NCBI GenBank assembly: GCA_035541755.1
Contig: DATKMQ010000179.1
Span: forward strand, 1 to 64,000
Length of the DNA stretch: 64,000 nt
Source: Syntrophorhabdaceae bacterium
GTDB taxonomy: Bacteria; Desulfobacterota; Syntrophorhabdia; Syntrophorhabdales; Syntrophorhabdaceae
Direction of reading: 5' to 3'
The notes beneath the pieces were generated by a model. That model searched no databases, was not told the origin of the DNA, and worked only from the letters and a program-made list of their open reading frames with translations. Within the stretch, counting starts at the first letter, position 1; each line of letters begins with the position of its first letter. Below, one piece after another: positions 27,141 to 36,301 of this stretch. A program made the position numbers and the translations under genes.

Positions 27141-27584
27141 ATGGACGCAACAGACCGGGCCATACTCAACATGATCCAGGACGAATTTCCTCTCACGGAA
27201 AAACCCTTCGAAGCGATCGGAAATCGGACAGGCATAAGCCCTCAAGAGGCACTGAAAAGAATCAAAAGGTTAAAACAAGAAGGATATATCCGGAGGGTCG
27301 GCCTCGTACTGGAAAGCAAGAAACTCGGTTATAAGAGCCTGCTCTGCGCAGCCCGAATCGATCCCGACGCAATCGAAGAAGTCGCGGCAGTGATCAACAG
27401 GGAGCCGGGCGTGACGCACTGTTACGAGCGCGACGGCGAGCTAAACCTGTGGTTTACTATTACCATGGGGACCGTCGATCAGATCAACGAATTCATATCA
27501 CGCCTTGAAAAGACCTTCTCGATCAAATTATACAAGTTCCCCGAGAAGAAAACATTCAAGATCAAGACGTTTTTTCCGGTGTGA
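27141..27584 (+). CDS. Lrp/AsnC-type protein of the siroheme decarboxylase (AhbA/AhbB) family
   Basis: This 147-residue protein has an N-terminal helix-turn-helix and a C-terminal RAM-like domain. Its sequence (ILNMIQDEFPLTEKPFEAIG, GYIRRVGLVLESKKLGY, PGVTHCYERDGELNLWFT) follows AhbB, which with AhbA decarboxylates siroheme to didecarboxysiroheme on the alternative heme pathway. The family's VTHNY reads VTHCY here. Only one subunit is present; AhbA may be elsewhere, or the protein may be a regulator. It follows the FTR gene by one base and probably shares its message. Confidence 0.78.
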   Translation: MDATDRAILNMIQDEFPLTEKPFEAIGNRTGISPQEALKRIKRLKQEGYIRRVGLVLESKKLGYKSLLCAARIDPDAIEEVAAVINREPGVTHCYERDGELNLWFTITMGTVDQINEFISRLEKTFSIKLYKFPEKKTFKIKTFFPV

Positions 27585-27647
27585 TGTTTCCACAGGCCGT
27601 TTGAATGAATGAAACCACTCACATAATACTTACGAGAGCAGACACAC

Positions 27648-30272
27648 ATGAGTAATATCTCCGAAGGACAGACCCCGCAATCTGACATCGTGTCTCAGAT
27701 CCCCGATCATATCATACGGAAGAGGGTATTTCTCGTTGATGGTAATTCTTATCTCTACAGGGCCTTCTATGCCACGCCGCATCTCTCCAATTCCCGCGGC
27801 ATGCCCACCAACGCAATCTACGCCTTCATCAGCATGATCAAGAAACTAAGAAGCGAGGAAAACCCCGACATACTCGTCATCATCTTTGATTCAAAAGCGC
27901 CTTCTTTTCGCGAGGCAATCTCCAAGGAATATAAAGCGCAGCGGCCGCCCATGCCCGGGAATCTTGCCACGCAGATACCCTACGTCAAAAAGATCATGCA
28001 GGCTATGGGTCTACCCGTTATCGAAAAAGAGGGTTTTGAGGCCGACGACATCATCGGCACCGTGGTCGAGCACGTGAATGCCCATCATGACATAGCCACT
28101 TACATCGTGACGAGCGACAAAGATATGATGCAGCTTGTCTCAGACAGGGTCCTTATCTACGACACCATGAAGAACCGGTTGATAGGCGAAAAGGAAGTGC
28201 TCGATAAGCTCGGGGTGAAACCTGCTCATGTGATCGACTACCTCGCTCTGGCGGGGGACACCTCCGATAATATCCCGGGGGTGCCGGGTATCGGGGAAAA
28301 AACCGCCCGTGAGCTTGTCGCCGCCATGGGCTCCTTCGATGACATTTACTTGAACATTGGTGAAATCAAGAAACCGGCAGTGAGAGAGAAACTCCTCCAG
28401 GGAAGACCACTGGGCGAGATGAGCAAAACGCTCGCCACGATCAAGTGTGATGTGCCGATAGATGCCGGCATCGAAGACCTCATGGCAAAAGAGGAAGATC
28501 CACAGGCCTTAAGAAAGATATACAGGGAGCTGGAATTCACTTCTCTCTATAGGGAAATCAAAGGGGAGAACACTACCCGGAGACAATGGCCCAACAAGGA
28601 GCTCGAGCAATTGGATACGAAACGCGTGGCAATACTCGCGTCTTTTCACGGCAAGAACGCTGCAGCGTTTGAGCTTCAGGCCTTCGCCGCGTCCGACGGG
28701 GAAGGCACTTTCTCTTCACAGGATAAAAGAGAGTTCCTGTATGTTCTCTCCCGCGCAGAAGAGATCGTTACTCACAACCTGAAACCGCTTCTCGCCGCGA
28801 TGATAAACGAGCAGAATGTCGAATCTAAAATCGCGCATTGGGAACCCGGAAGAGTGCAGATCTTCGATACCATGCTCGCCTCCTATCTTACAAACCCCAT
28901 GCGAAAGGACTACGGGATCGGCGCTATCCTCGAAGAACATCTCGATATAGCGCTCGCATTGCATGGAGGACAATCCACCCTCACTGAATGCGTGCCCTAC
29001 CTGTTCGATCTCAAGGATACTCTCATCAGGGCTATGGAATCTCTGGATCTCACGAGCCTTTTCTCCAACATCGAAATGCCCTTGATCGATGTGCTGGCAC
29101 GTATGGAACACTGCGGAGTCAAAGTAGACCGGAAGATACTGGCGGGATTGTCACAGGATTTCGACAGAAGACTCACGGGGATTATCAAAGAGATTTATGC
29201 CTTTTCCGGGGAACCGTTCAATATCAATTCTCCGCAGCAGCTATCGCGGGTCCTCTTCGATTCGCTCAAGCTCACGCCTGTCAAGAAGACCAAAACGGGT
29301 TTCTCCACGGACACGGAGGTACTTGAGTCGCTTTCTCTCGAGCACCCTCTCCCCGCAAAGATTCTTGAATACCGCACCCTGACGAAATTAAAGAACACCT
29401 ATATTGATGTCCTGCCCACACTCATCAATCCTCGTACGGGTAGAATACACACAACGTACAACCAGATGGCGGTGTCGACGGGAAGGCTTTCAAGTTCGGA
29501 CCCGAATCTGCAGAATATCCCCATTCGGGGAGAAGACGGGGTAAAGATTCGCCAGGCCTTCGCCGCTCCCGAAGGCTCAGTCCTCATTTCCTCCGACTAT
29601 TCCCAGATCGAGCTCAGGGTACTGGCCCACATCACGGGCGACCCTGTCCTGATCGACACATTCCTGCAAGATCAGGATATCCATTCGACCGTGGCTCAGA
29701 ACATCTTCGGCGCAAGCAAAGACAACGTTACCCAGGACATGCGGCGAACGGCCAAGGTGATTAATTTCGGCATCATTTACGGAATGAGCGCTTTCGGACT
29801 GTCAAAGGAACTCGGCATTTCACAGAAGGAGGCGCAGCAATACATCGAGAATTACTTTGAACGGCACAAGGCCGTGAAAGAATACATGGAAGGGATCGTC
29901 GAGCAATGCCGCGCCGATGGATTCGTAAGGACCCTTTTCGGAAGGATACGTTTCATACCTGAGATTAATAATCCGGATCAGGCCGTGCGGCAGCTGGGAG
30001 AGAGAGCCGCCATGAATATGCCGATACAGGGAACCGCGGCTGACATCATCAAAATGGCCATGATCAATACCGTAGACAAAATAGAACAACAAGGACTGTC
30101 ATCGCGGCTTATCCTTTCAATTCATGACGAACTACTCTTCGAAGTGCCTGATGGTGAAATAGGCGTAATGGAAGAACTTGTCAAAAGCGAAATGGAACAG
30201 GTTGTCGCCCTTAAAGTGCCCCTCAAGGTTTCCCTGGGCAAAGGACGTAACTGGGCCGAAGCGCACGAATAG
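27648..30272 (+). CDS. polA: DNA polymerase I, apparently without proofreading
   Basis: PolA fills gaps and removes RNA primers. The 874-residue protein has a 5'-3' exonuclease domain (FLVDGNSYLYRAF, GFEADDIIGT, LAGDTSDNIPGVPGIGEKTA), a central exonuclease-like domain (about 310-480) and the polymerase domain with motif A SSDYSQIELR, motif B RRTAKVINFGIIYG and motif C ILSIHDELLFEVP. In the central domain the metal-binding acids of the E. coli enzyme are missing: no DxE in the first strand, and HNLKPLL where the Asp-bearing NLKYD stands. Proofreading is therefore probably lost, as in Taq polymerase. GAGAG precedes the ATG. Confidence 0.96.
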   Translation: MSNISEGQTPQSDIVSQIPDHIIRKRVFLVDGNSYLYRAFYATPHLSNSRGMPTNAIYAFISMIKKLRSEENPDILVIIFDSKAPSFREAISKEYKAQRPPMPGNLATQIPYVKKIMQAMGLPVIEKEGFEADDIIGTVVEHVNAHHDIATYIVTSDKDMMQLVSDRVLIYDTMKNRLIGEKEVLDKLGVKPAHVIDYLALAGDTSDNIPGVPGIGEKTARELVAAMGSFDDIYLNIGEIKKPAVREKLLQGRPLGEMSKTLATIKCDVPIDAGIEDLMAKEEDPQALRKIYRELEFTSLYREIKGENTTRRQWPNKELEQLDTKRVAILASFHGKNAAAFELQAFAASDGEGTFSSQDKREFLYVLSRAEEIVTHNLKPLLAAMINEQNVESKIAHWEPGRVQIFDTMLASYLTNPMRKDYGIGAILEEHLDIALALHGGQSTLTECVPYLFDLKDTLIRAMESLDLTSLFSNIEMPLIDVLARMEHCGVKVDRKILAGLSQDFDRRLTGIIKEIYAFSGEPFNINSPQQLSRVLFDSLKLTPVKKTKTGFSTDTEVLESLSLEHPLPAKILEYRTLTKLKNTYIDVLPTLINPRTGRIHTTYNQMAVSTGRLSSSDPNLQNIPIRGEDGVKIRQAFAAPEGSVLISSDYSQIELRVLAHITGDPVLIDTFLQDQDIHSTVAQNIFGASKDNVTQDMRRTAKVINFGIIYGMSAFGLSKELGISQKEAQQYIENYFERHKAVKEYMEGIVEQCRADGFVRTLFGRIRFIPEINNPDQAVRQLGERAAMNMPIQGTAADIIKMAMINTVDKIEQQGLSSRLILSIHDELLFEVPDGEIGVMEELVKSEMEQVVALKVPLKVSLGKGRNWAEAHE

Positions 30273-30315
30273 TTTCGCGTCCGTCCGCCTCTTTCTACCT
30301 CAAGCGCGAATATAT

Positions 30316-31191
30316 CTATTTACCGGAAAATCCGTACCCGGCCGGGCGTTCATGATTATGCGAGTCGGACAGAACCGAGAGCAGTTCGGCACAGACCACA
30401 AAAACAAAAGCCGAAAAATAGACCCAGAGAAGGAACGCGATAAAGGCGCCGTAGGCGCCAAAAAAAGCGGTATACTTTCCAAGGGTGAGAATGAAATATT
30501 TGAAAAAGTACTTACCTCCATACCAGAGGACCACGCCGGGGATGGTAGACATGAGCAACAGTTTCTTGTCCCGTACGGGCGTGAGGAAGTAATAGAGCAG
30601 GTAGAAGAATGTAAAAACAACACAGGTGACGAAGAACGAAAAAAGATGGACTATCGGCGTTCTCGTCATAATCCCCCCCAGGGCTTTCACAAACTTTGCC
30701 TGGAGCATGACCGAGCCGACAAAACCGAAAAAGAGGAAAGTCTGAAGTGCGGTGAACAGGAGTGTCATGAGCATCTCCTCCCATTTCCTCTTGAGAAAAC
30801 TCTTTGTTTTTTGACCGAATATGAGATGAAATGAGGGGCGAATAACGGCAAAAAGCCTCGTGGTAAAGAAGAAAAGGAAGGCCAGGCCAAGAGGACCGGA
30901 GAGCCTCTTTGTCACAGAGATGATATTCAGTTCGCTGAGAATTTTCTTTACGATGACCGTATCATAGGGCGCGGGAATGGCGCTTCGCACGAATGTCTCA
31001 AGCTGCCTGGCAGGATTCTTGAGATCCACTATGTAGCCCACGACGCAAATGGAAAAGAGTGTAAAGGGTATAAAGGTAAGGAGTACGTAAAAGGAGATCG
31101 ATGAAACCATGATATTGCCATGGTCTCTATGATATTTTTTGAAGAGCGCTTTTATGATACCGAAAAACGACAGGGCCTTTTTCTTTGGCAC
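30316..31191 (-). CDS. YihY/BrkB-family inner-membrane protein
   Basis: This 291-residue protein has six predicted membrane helices and the YihY family pattern SSISFYVLLTFIPF near residue 30, AIPAPYDTVIVKKILSEL, and the C-terminal YFFKYFILTLGKYTAFFGAY followed by a final helix. Early claims that the family is RNase BN are not accepted; its function is unsettled. It is convergent with polA and reads alone. Confidence 0.88.
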   Translation of the reverse strand: MPKKKALSFFGIIKALFKKYHRDHGNIMVSSISFYVLLTFIPFTLFSICVVGYIVDLKNPARQLETFVRSAIPAPYDTVIVKKILSELNIISVTKRLSGPLGLAFLFFFTTRLFAVIRPSFHLIFGQKTKSFLKRKWEEMLMTLLFTALQTFLFFGFVGSVMLQAKFVKALGGIMTRTPIVHLFSFFVTCVVFTFFYLLYYFLTPVRDKKLLLMSTIPGVVLWYGGKYFFKYFILTLGKYTAFFGAYGAFIAFLLWVYFSAFVFVVCAELLSVLSDSHNHERPAGYGFSGK

Positions 31192-31286
31192 GCATCACTC
31201 CCTGCTTGCTAATTTTGTTTAAATGTAAAATGAAAATCGTAAAATGTAAAACGAAAAGTTCGCCCAGCCTTGCACCGCGCACGCCT

Positions 31287-32156
31287 TCATATTTGCGCAT
31301 TCCAGCTTACGACATACTCGGTCAGGTTGTCGGGTTTCTCGATCCCCGGTTCGAGGACTGACCACACTCCGGACATGCCCGTCTCAAGGACAGAAAGCTC
31401 GAAGTGACACATGGCGATACCGAGGTCAAGGCGCTGCAAATCGGCGAGACGCATAAGCGCCATGTTCCGATAGCCGTAGCCCTTGGATCGCTGCACATAG
31501 AAGTGCCACACACGACCCTTTTTTATAATCCTCCAGGGTTGTTTATTTGAGGCCGACGGTCCCAGGCGCACCATTTCCAGCGGCGTAGCGTACGCGCCCG
31601 CCTCCTCTTGTGATAAAGGCGTCTGAAAATCCTCGTCGAAAAAGACGGCAGCCCAGGGCAGACGGTTATCAGACCCCGCCCGCCGACGGATGAAGGAATC
31701 GAACCAGCGTCGCCTGTTCGCCATATGGCCTACCGCCACCACAGCCGGTATAAGCTCATCCGGCTCAGGAGAAATCTTTCGGGAAAAACCGCTTTTACTG
31801 AAGGTGCCTCCCAACCAGCATGTGCCGAGCCCCATGTCGGTAGCGAAGAGAACGGCCCGTTCCATCAGGTATCCATAATCCTCCATGTTCTTCCCGCCGG
31901 GGCCCACGGCGCCAATGATAAAACCGGCGGCGCCCCTGATAAACCCGTATGTCCCGAGGCCTTTGAGCGTGCTCCAGTCCTCTCCGGTGGCCGCTGCCAA
32001 CGCAAACCGCGTTCGCGTTCCCAGCGGTCCTGTGGTTGATTGAGACAAGAGTTCAGCGAGGAGGTCCCTCTCGTGTGGTTGTAAGGCTTCTTCGACATAG
32101 CTGCGACAGGAGAAACGCTTCTTGATGATCGCGACTACAGACTCAGTATATACCAT
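31287..32156 (-). CDS. Nitroreductase-family flavoprotein (TM1586-like)
   Basis: This 289-residue protein carries two halves of the FMN nitroreductase fold: KKRFSCRSY at the N-terminus binds the flavin phosphate, GLGTCWLGGTFSKSGF lies mid-protein, and PSASNKQPWRI opens the second half. Length and layout fit the putative TM nitroreductase (PF14512) group. Such enzymes reduce nitro compounds, quinones or flavins; the physiological substrate is unknown. It is divergent from the dusB gene. Confidence 0.82.
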   Translation of the reverse strand: MVYTESVVAIIKKRFSCRSYVEEALQPHERDLLAELLSQSTTGPLGTRTRFALAAATGEDWSTLKGLGTYGFIRGAAGFIIGAVGPGGKNMEDYGYLMERAVLFATDMGLGTCWLGGTFSKSGFSRKISPEPDELIPAVVAVGHMANRRRWFDSFIRRRAGSDNRLPWAAVFFDEDFQTPLSQEEAGAYATPLEMVRLGPSASNKQPWRIIKKGRVWHFYVQRSKGYGYRNMALMRLADLQRLDLGIAMCHFELSVLETGMSGVWSVLEPGIEKPDNLTEYVVSWNAQI

Positions 32157-32297
32157 ATGTCATCTCCGCAAATTGGTTATCGTGAAGTCACCTGTTCATT
32201 AGAAAAACATATTTGAAACGCACAGGCAAGTGCGGCTTGACCGTCTCTTTTTGACCGGCTGCTTTTCTCTCCCACGAGGTTATGTTGAGGGGTATGT

Positions 32298-32326
32298 TTG
32301 ACACACTGCGCGCCAACGGGTAGAAT
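32298..32326 (+). promoter_or_regulatory. Promoter of the dihydrouridine synthase gene
   Basis: TTGACA (32298-32303), a 17-base spacer and TAGAAT (32321-32326) form a near-perfect sigma-70 promoter. The expected transcription start, seven bases after the -10, is the GTG start codon itself. Confidence 0.75.
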
Positions 32327-32332
32327 GAGACT

Positions 32333-33298
32333 GTGCTTAAGATTGGTGGTATTGAACTCGACTACCCCGTGATGCTCGCTCCTTTAAGCGGGGTGAGTGA
32401 CCTTCCCTTTCGTCTGATCAATCGTTCCTTTGGGGCGCCTCTCGCCTTCACAGAAATGATCGATGCAAGGGCATTAAGCCATCGGGACAAGAGGACCCGA
32501 AAAATGCTCGCGTCCACGGTCGAAGATAGGCCGCTTGGGGTGCAGCTTCTCGGCGCCCACGAGAAGTACCTGATGAAGGCCATCGAAGTTCTTGCCGAAG
32601 GAGAGTTCGACCTCATCGACTTCAACGCTGCCTGCCCCACACCCAAAGTAATCCGGAAAGGTAAAGGCGCCGCGCTCCTCAAAGAACCCCGGACCCTACA
32701 CGGCATGCTCAGGGCAATCGTCGACGCGTCCAAACTCCCGGTAACCGTTAAGATCAGGACCGGGTGGGATGCATCGTCGGTCAATGCCAGGGAGGTCGCC
32801 CTTTATGCCGAGGATGCCGGCATCAGCGCACTCTTCATACATGGAAGGACAAAAGACCAGGGTTATAGCGGAGCCGTCGACTACCGGCGCATAAGAGAAG
32901 TCAAGGATGCCCTCAGGATTCCCGTCATAGCAAGCGGTGACAACACGTCGACAGCCGCCATCAAGAAGATGTTTGACGAGACGGGTTGCGATGGGGTACT
33001 AGTGGCCAGGGGATGTCTTGGAAATCCGTGGATATTCAGGGATGCCCTATCCTTCATGCAAAACGGGAGCCCGCCCGTAAAGCCCACCATGGATGAACGT
33101 ATCGCCACGATCGTGAGGCACCTTGATCTTGTTATTCAACATCACGGCGAAGAGCGCGGCATCGGCATTTTTCACAAGTTCTTCATCTGGTATACCCGGG
33201 GATTGAGAGGCACCAAGCCATTGCGCGACAAAGCCTTCCGTACCGGGACAAAAAGCCAGATTCTCAGCGTCATCGAGGAACTTAGAACCCTCGAATAA
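32333..33298 (+). CDS. dusB: tRNA-dihydrouridine synthase, DusB-like
   Basis: Dus enzymes reduce uridines in the tRNA D-loop with FMN. The 321-residue protein has the N-terminal barrel pattern MLAPLSGVSDLPFR, the catalytic Cys in FNAACPTPKV, KIRTGWD, FIHGRTKDQGYSG, VIASGDN and VARGCLGNPWIF. The start is GTG 32333, the only one giving the usual N-terminus. No ribosome site precedes it and the promoter places transcription start at this codon, so translation is probably leaderless. Which D-loop position it modifies is not certain; DusB is the closest type. Confidence 0.9.
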   Translation: MLKIGGIELDYPVMLAPLSGVSDLPFRLINRSFGAPLAFTEMIDARALSHRDKRTRKMLASTVEDRPLGVQLLGAHEKYLMKAIEVLAEGEFDLIDFNAACPTPKVIRKGKGAALLKEPRTLHGMLRAIVDASKLPVTVKIRTGWDASSVNAREVALYAEDAGISALFIHGRTKDQGYSGAVDYRRIREVKDALRIPVIASGDNTSTAAIKKMFDETGCDGVLVARGCLGNPWIFRDALSFMQNGSPPVKPTMDERIATIVRHLDLVIQHHGEERGIGIFHKFFIWYTRGLRGTKPLRDKAFRTGTKSQILSVIEELRTLE

Positions 33299-33410
33299 AG
33301 AGACTCCTCCTATTTGTCTCGTCTGCCTTGGTTCACGCCTGAAGCATGGCCAAAGCGCCGTAAAACCTGGCTACCGCAGTATGCTCAGGGGAGCTTGATA
33401 AATTTTTCTC

Positions 33411-33439
33411 TTGCAAAAACCATCCGGAACTGATACATA
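33411..33439 (+). promoter_or_regulatory. Possible promoter of the rex operon
   Basis: TTGCAA (33411-33416), 17 bases and TACATA (33434-33439) stand 40 bases before rex. No full Rex operator (TTGTGA-N6-TCACAA) was seen nearby. Confidence 0.42.
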
Positions 33440-33479
33440 TAGGAAACAAAAGGGAAATTTAGGCAAAAAGGTAGAAAAA

Positions 33480-34121
33480 ATGGCAAAATACGCAAAGATT
33501 CCGGAAGCAACGATACGGAGGCTTTCAAATTATCTGAAATGCCTTGCCGACCTCGAGACAAAAAATGAAAAGGTCGCCTCAAGCGCCCATATCGCCAACA
33601 TATGCAACGTGAACGCGGCGCAGGTAAGAAAAGACTTCGCTTATTTCGGGGAGTTCGGCATCAGAGGAATGGGCTATAATGTCAAAGAACTGAAGAGGCA
33701 TATTAGAGAGATTCTCGGCATCAACCGCGAATGGCGCATCGCGGTGGTCGGTGTCGGGAATATGGGAAGCGCCCTGCTCGTTTACAAAGACTTTTTGAAA
33801 CAGAACTACAAAATCGTAGCCGCCTTCGACATCGTCCCGGAAAGGGTTATCGGGCGTATCTCCGAAAGGGTTGGCAGGCCCATCGAGATACTTCATATAG
33901 ACATGCTCAATGAAGTGGTGAAAGCGAGAAACATCGAGATAGGCATTATCACCACACCCCCTCAGGAGGCACAAAAGGTTGCCGACCAATTGGTAGCTGC
34001 AAATGTGAAAGGAATTTTGAATCTCTCTCCGGCACCGGTACGCACACCTGAAAACGTGAAGCTGAGAAACCTTTTCTTTACCTCCGCGCTCGATAATCTC
34101 GTCTATTACTTGACGAACTAA
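33480..34121 (+). CDS. rex: Redox-sensing transcriptional repressor Rex
   Basis: Rex represses fermentation and respiration genes until NADH rises. The 213-residue protein has a winged-helix domain (IPEATIRRLSNYLKCL, NVNAAQVRKDFAYFGEFG) and a Rossmann NAD(H)-binding domain with VVGVGNMGSALL. The C-terminal helix ends in FTSALDNLVYYLTN, which completes domain swapping in known Rex dimers. AAAGGTAG six bases before ATG 33480 fixes the start. It leads an operon with a DUF350 gene and bioD; the link to biotin synthesis is unexplained. Confidence 0.95.
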   Translation: MAKYAKIPEATIRRLSNYLKCLADLETKNEKVASSAHIANICNVNAAQVRKDFAYFGEFGIRGMGYNVKELKRHIREILGINREWRIAVVGVGNMGSALLVYKDFLKQNYKIVAAFDIVPERVIGRISERVGRPIEILHIDMLNEVVKARNIEIGIITTPPQEAQKVADQLVAANVKGILNLSPAPVRTPENVKLRNLFFTSALDNLVYYLTN

Positions 34122-34130
34122 GGAGTTGTT

Positions 34131-34340
34131 ATGACGAAGGTTTTTGGAAATGTTGTGGAGATGTTCGTATACTCTGCCGTGTATATGATCATCGTTCTTG
34201 TCTCGGTAAAGATAATCGGGGCAATATTCACAACGGATTTTGAAAAGAAGGTCGCCGAAGAGAACAATATCGCCCTGGCCATTATCTGCGCCTGTATGTT
34301 GATAGGCATCGCCATACTGGTCGCCTCTGTCGTAAAATAG
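34131..34340 (+). CDS. DUF350-type small membrane protein
   Basis: This 69-residue protein has two membrane helices (about 10-32 and 47-68) separated by a charged loop, matching the DUF350 pattern, including LAIICACMLIGIAI. Its function is unknown. AAGGAG lies six bases before the ATG, and its stop shares a base with the GTG start of bioD. It lies between rex and bioD in one operon. Confidence 0.75.
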   Translation: MTKVFGNVVEMFVYSAVYMIIVLVSVKIIGAIFTTDFEKKVAEENNIALAIICACMLIGIAILVASVVK

Positions 34341-35071
34341 TGATAAAGGCAATCTTCGTAACAGGGACTGACACGGGCATTGGCAAAACGGTCGTATCTG
34401 CAAGCCTTGCAGCGTTCTTATCCCTCGAGGAGCATCTCGATGTGGGGGTCATGAAGCCTTTCGAGAGCGGCGTTCCTAAGACGGACAGTAGCCAGACTAT
34501 GCGAGACGCCTCATTACTCAAGAAAGCTTCGGGTAGCGCCGACACCATCCTCGATATAAACCCCTACACCTTCGAAGCGCCCCTGGCGCCTGAAATAGCG
34601 GCGAGGCTGGAAGATACCGTGATTGACATTGACGTGCTGACAAGGCAATTTGACAATCTCGCAAACCGCCACGACGTCCTCATTGTCGAAGGCGCAGGCG
34701 GGGTTCTTGTTCCCATCAAAAGGGGTTTCTTTTTTGCCGACCTGATCAAGGCCTGGGATATTCCTGCAATTATTGTGTCACGGCTTGGTCTCGGCACCAT
34801 CAACCATACACTTTTGACAACTTTGCTGTTGCGGTCTATGGGCATTTCGGTAGGCGGGGTGATTCTCAACGATACTGATGGCGCAACAGATCCGGCCGTT
34901 AAGACAAATCCCGAGCTACTCAGAGAATATCTCAACGTGCCACTGCTCGGTATCTTTCCTTATCTAAAAGAGTTTGCTGCCCATGCGATCGACAGAGAGT
35001 TCCTGGCACAAACCTTTGCCCGGCATATCGACTCTGAGATCGTTATGCGTATCGTGGGCGTAAGCCCCTAA
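34340..35071 (+). CDS. bioD: ATP-dependent dethiobiotin synthetase BioD
   Basis: BioD closes the ureido ring of dethiobiotin from diaminopelargonate, CO2 and ATP. The 243-residue P-loop protein carries VTGTDTGIGKTVVS, GVMKPFESG and VEGAGGVLVP. The start is GTG 34340, whose first base is the last base of the DUF350 stop, so it is translated by coupling. The product feeds BioB, encoded at the left end of the window. bioA and bioF are not in the window. Confidence 0.94.
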   Translation: MIKAIFVTGTDTGIGKTVVSASLAAFLSLEEHLDVGVMKPFESGVPKTDSSQTMRDASLLKKASGSADTILDINPYTFEAPLAPEIAARLEDTVIDIDVLTRQFDNLANRHDVLIVEGAGGVLVPIKRGFFFADLIKAWDIPAIIVSRLGLGTINHTLLTTLLLRSMGISVGGVILNDTDGATDPAVKTNPELLREYLNVPLLGIFPYLKEFAAHAIDREFLAQTFARHIDSEIVMRIVGVSP

Positions 35072-35125
35072 GGCGCGCCTCATCGACAACGCGCGGGGAT
35101 TGGCTCCCGCACTTCTCGCCTCACA

Positions 35126-36301
35126 CTATTTTGAGAATTCCATGAAATACTTTCGCGACCGCTCGATGACATCCATATCTACGCAGTAGGCCAGTCTGAA
35201 GTAGCCGCTCCTGCCGAAACCGATACCCGGAACGCCCAGGATATGGTGTTTCTGAAGTTCCCTCACAAATTGAATGTCATCGGGCATCGGTGATTTCGGA
35301 AAGATGTAAAACGCCCCGAGAGGTTTTATCACCTCAAAGCCCGATTCGACGAGGATCTCATAAATGGCATCGCGCCTCCGCTGATATTCCGTAATATCGA
35401 TCTTAGCGTTCTGAAATTTGCCCACAACACGTTGCATGATAGCCGGCGCATTTATGAAACCGAGGATTCTGTTTGAAAAGATCATCGCATCCATGAGGGG
35501 CCTGATATTCTTGATTGACGGCGAAGCTGCAATGTACCCGATCCGCTCTCCTGCAAGACCTAAGTCTTTGGAGTGGCAGGTCACAACAATGGTGTCCTCG
35601 TAGATATTGAATACATCGGGGAGAACGGTTCCATTATAGATCAGCTTTCTGTAAGCCTCGTCGGCTATGAGGAATATTCGCTGTCCCTTGTCGCGCCTCT
35701 CCTTTAGAACCCCGGCGAGCTCTTTCAGCTCTTCCTCATTATATACGACGCCGGTAGGATTGTTGGGCGAGTTGATGAGTATGGCCTTGGTCTTTCTGGT
35801 GATGGCATCTTTCATCCTGCCTACATCCAAATGGAAATCATCCTTCGTGTCCACAGGCCGTATCACGCCGCCATGGTTCCCGATATAAAACATGAACTCG
35901 ACAAAATACGGGTTAGGAACGATCACTTCGTCGCCGGGGTCAAGCAACGCCTTGAACACGACATTGAGCCCTCCCGCAGCGCCTACGGTCATGACGATAT
36001 TATCCCTACTGAAAGGAAGTCTTGTTTTTTCCCTGCAATAACCGGCTATCTCCTCGCGGACAAATTCGTAACCGCTGTTTGTCATATACCGGTGCATACC
36101 CCCGTTTTCCGTGGCAATGATTTTGATGAGCTCTTCCTTCAAAGCTTTTGGCGGTTCCGTGATGGGGTTGCCAAGCGTAAAATCGAGTATATTCTCCGGC
36201 CCATACTGTTTCTTCAGTTTTTCCCCTTCTTCGAACATGGCCCTGATCCAAGAAGATGATTTCATCGAATGGCTGATACTTTTAGATATGCTCATGCTCA
36301 C
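35126..36301 (-). CDS. PLP-dependent aminotransferase (class I/II), second of a tandem pair
   Basis: This 391-residue fold-type I aminotransferase has the substrate-side strand FTLGNP, the PLP-stacking region, SPNNPTG, the Asp in LIADEAYRK, the PLP Lys in CHSKDLGLAGERIGY and the C-terminal Arg in YFRLAYCV. It is a clear paralogue of the gene just upstream, which it overlaps by four bases (ATGA). Aspartate, alanine and aromatic aminotransferases share this family; the Phe/Tyr attenuator ahead of the pair favours an aromatic amino acid role, by inference. Confidence 0.9.
   Translation of the reverse strand: MSMSISKSISHSMKSSSWIRAMFEEGEKLKKQYGPENILDFTLGNPITEPPKALKEELIKIIATENGGMHRYMTNSGYEFVREEIAGYCREKTRLPFSRDNIVMTVGAAGGLNVVFKALLDPGDEVIVPNPYFVEFMFYIGNHGGVIRPVDTKDDFHLDVGRMKDAITRKTKAILINSPNNPTGVVYNEEELKELAGVLKERRDKGQRIFLIADEAYRKLIYNGTVLPDVFNIYEDTIVVTCHSKDLGLAGERIGYIAASPSIKNIRPLMDAMIFSNRILGFINAPAIMQRVVGKFQNAKIDITEYQRRRDAIYEILVESGFEVIKPLGAFYIFPKSPMPDDIQFVRELQKHHILGVPGIGFGRSGYFRLAYCVDMDVIERSRKYFMEFSK

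Noticed and set aside
33411-33480. A Rex operator controlling the rex operon
   Set aside because: Only half-site-like TTG/CAA words are present; the full inverted TTGTGA-N6-TCACAA is absent.
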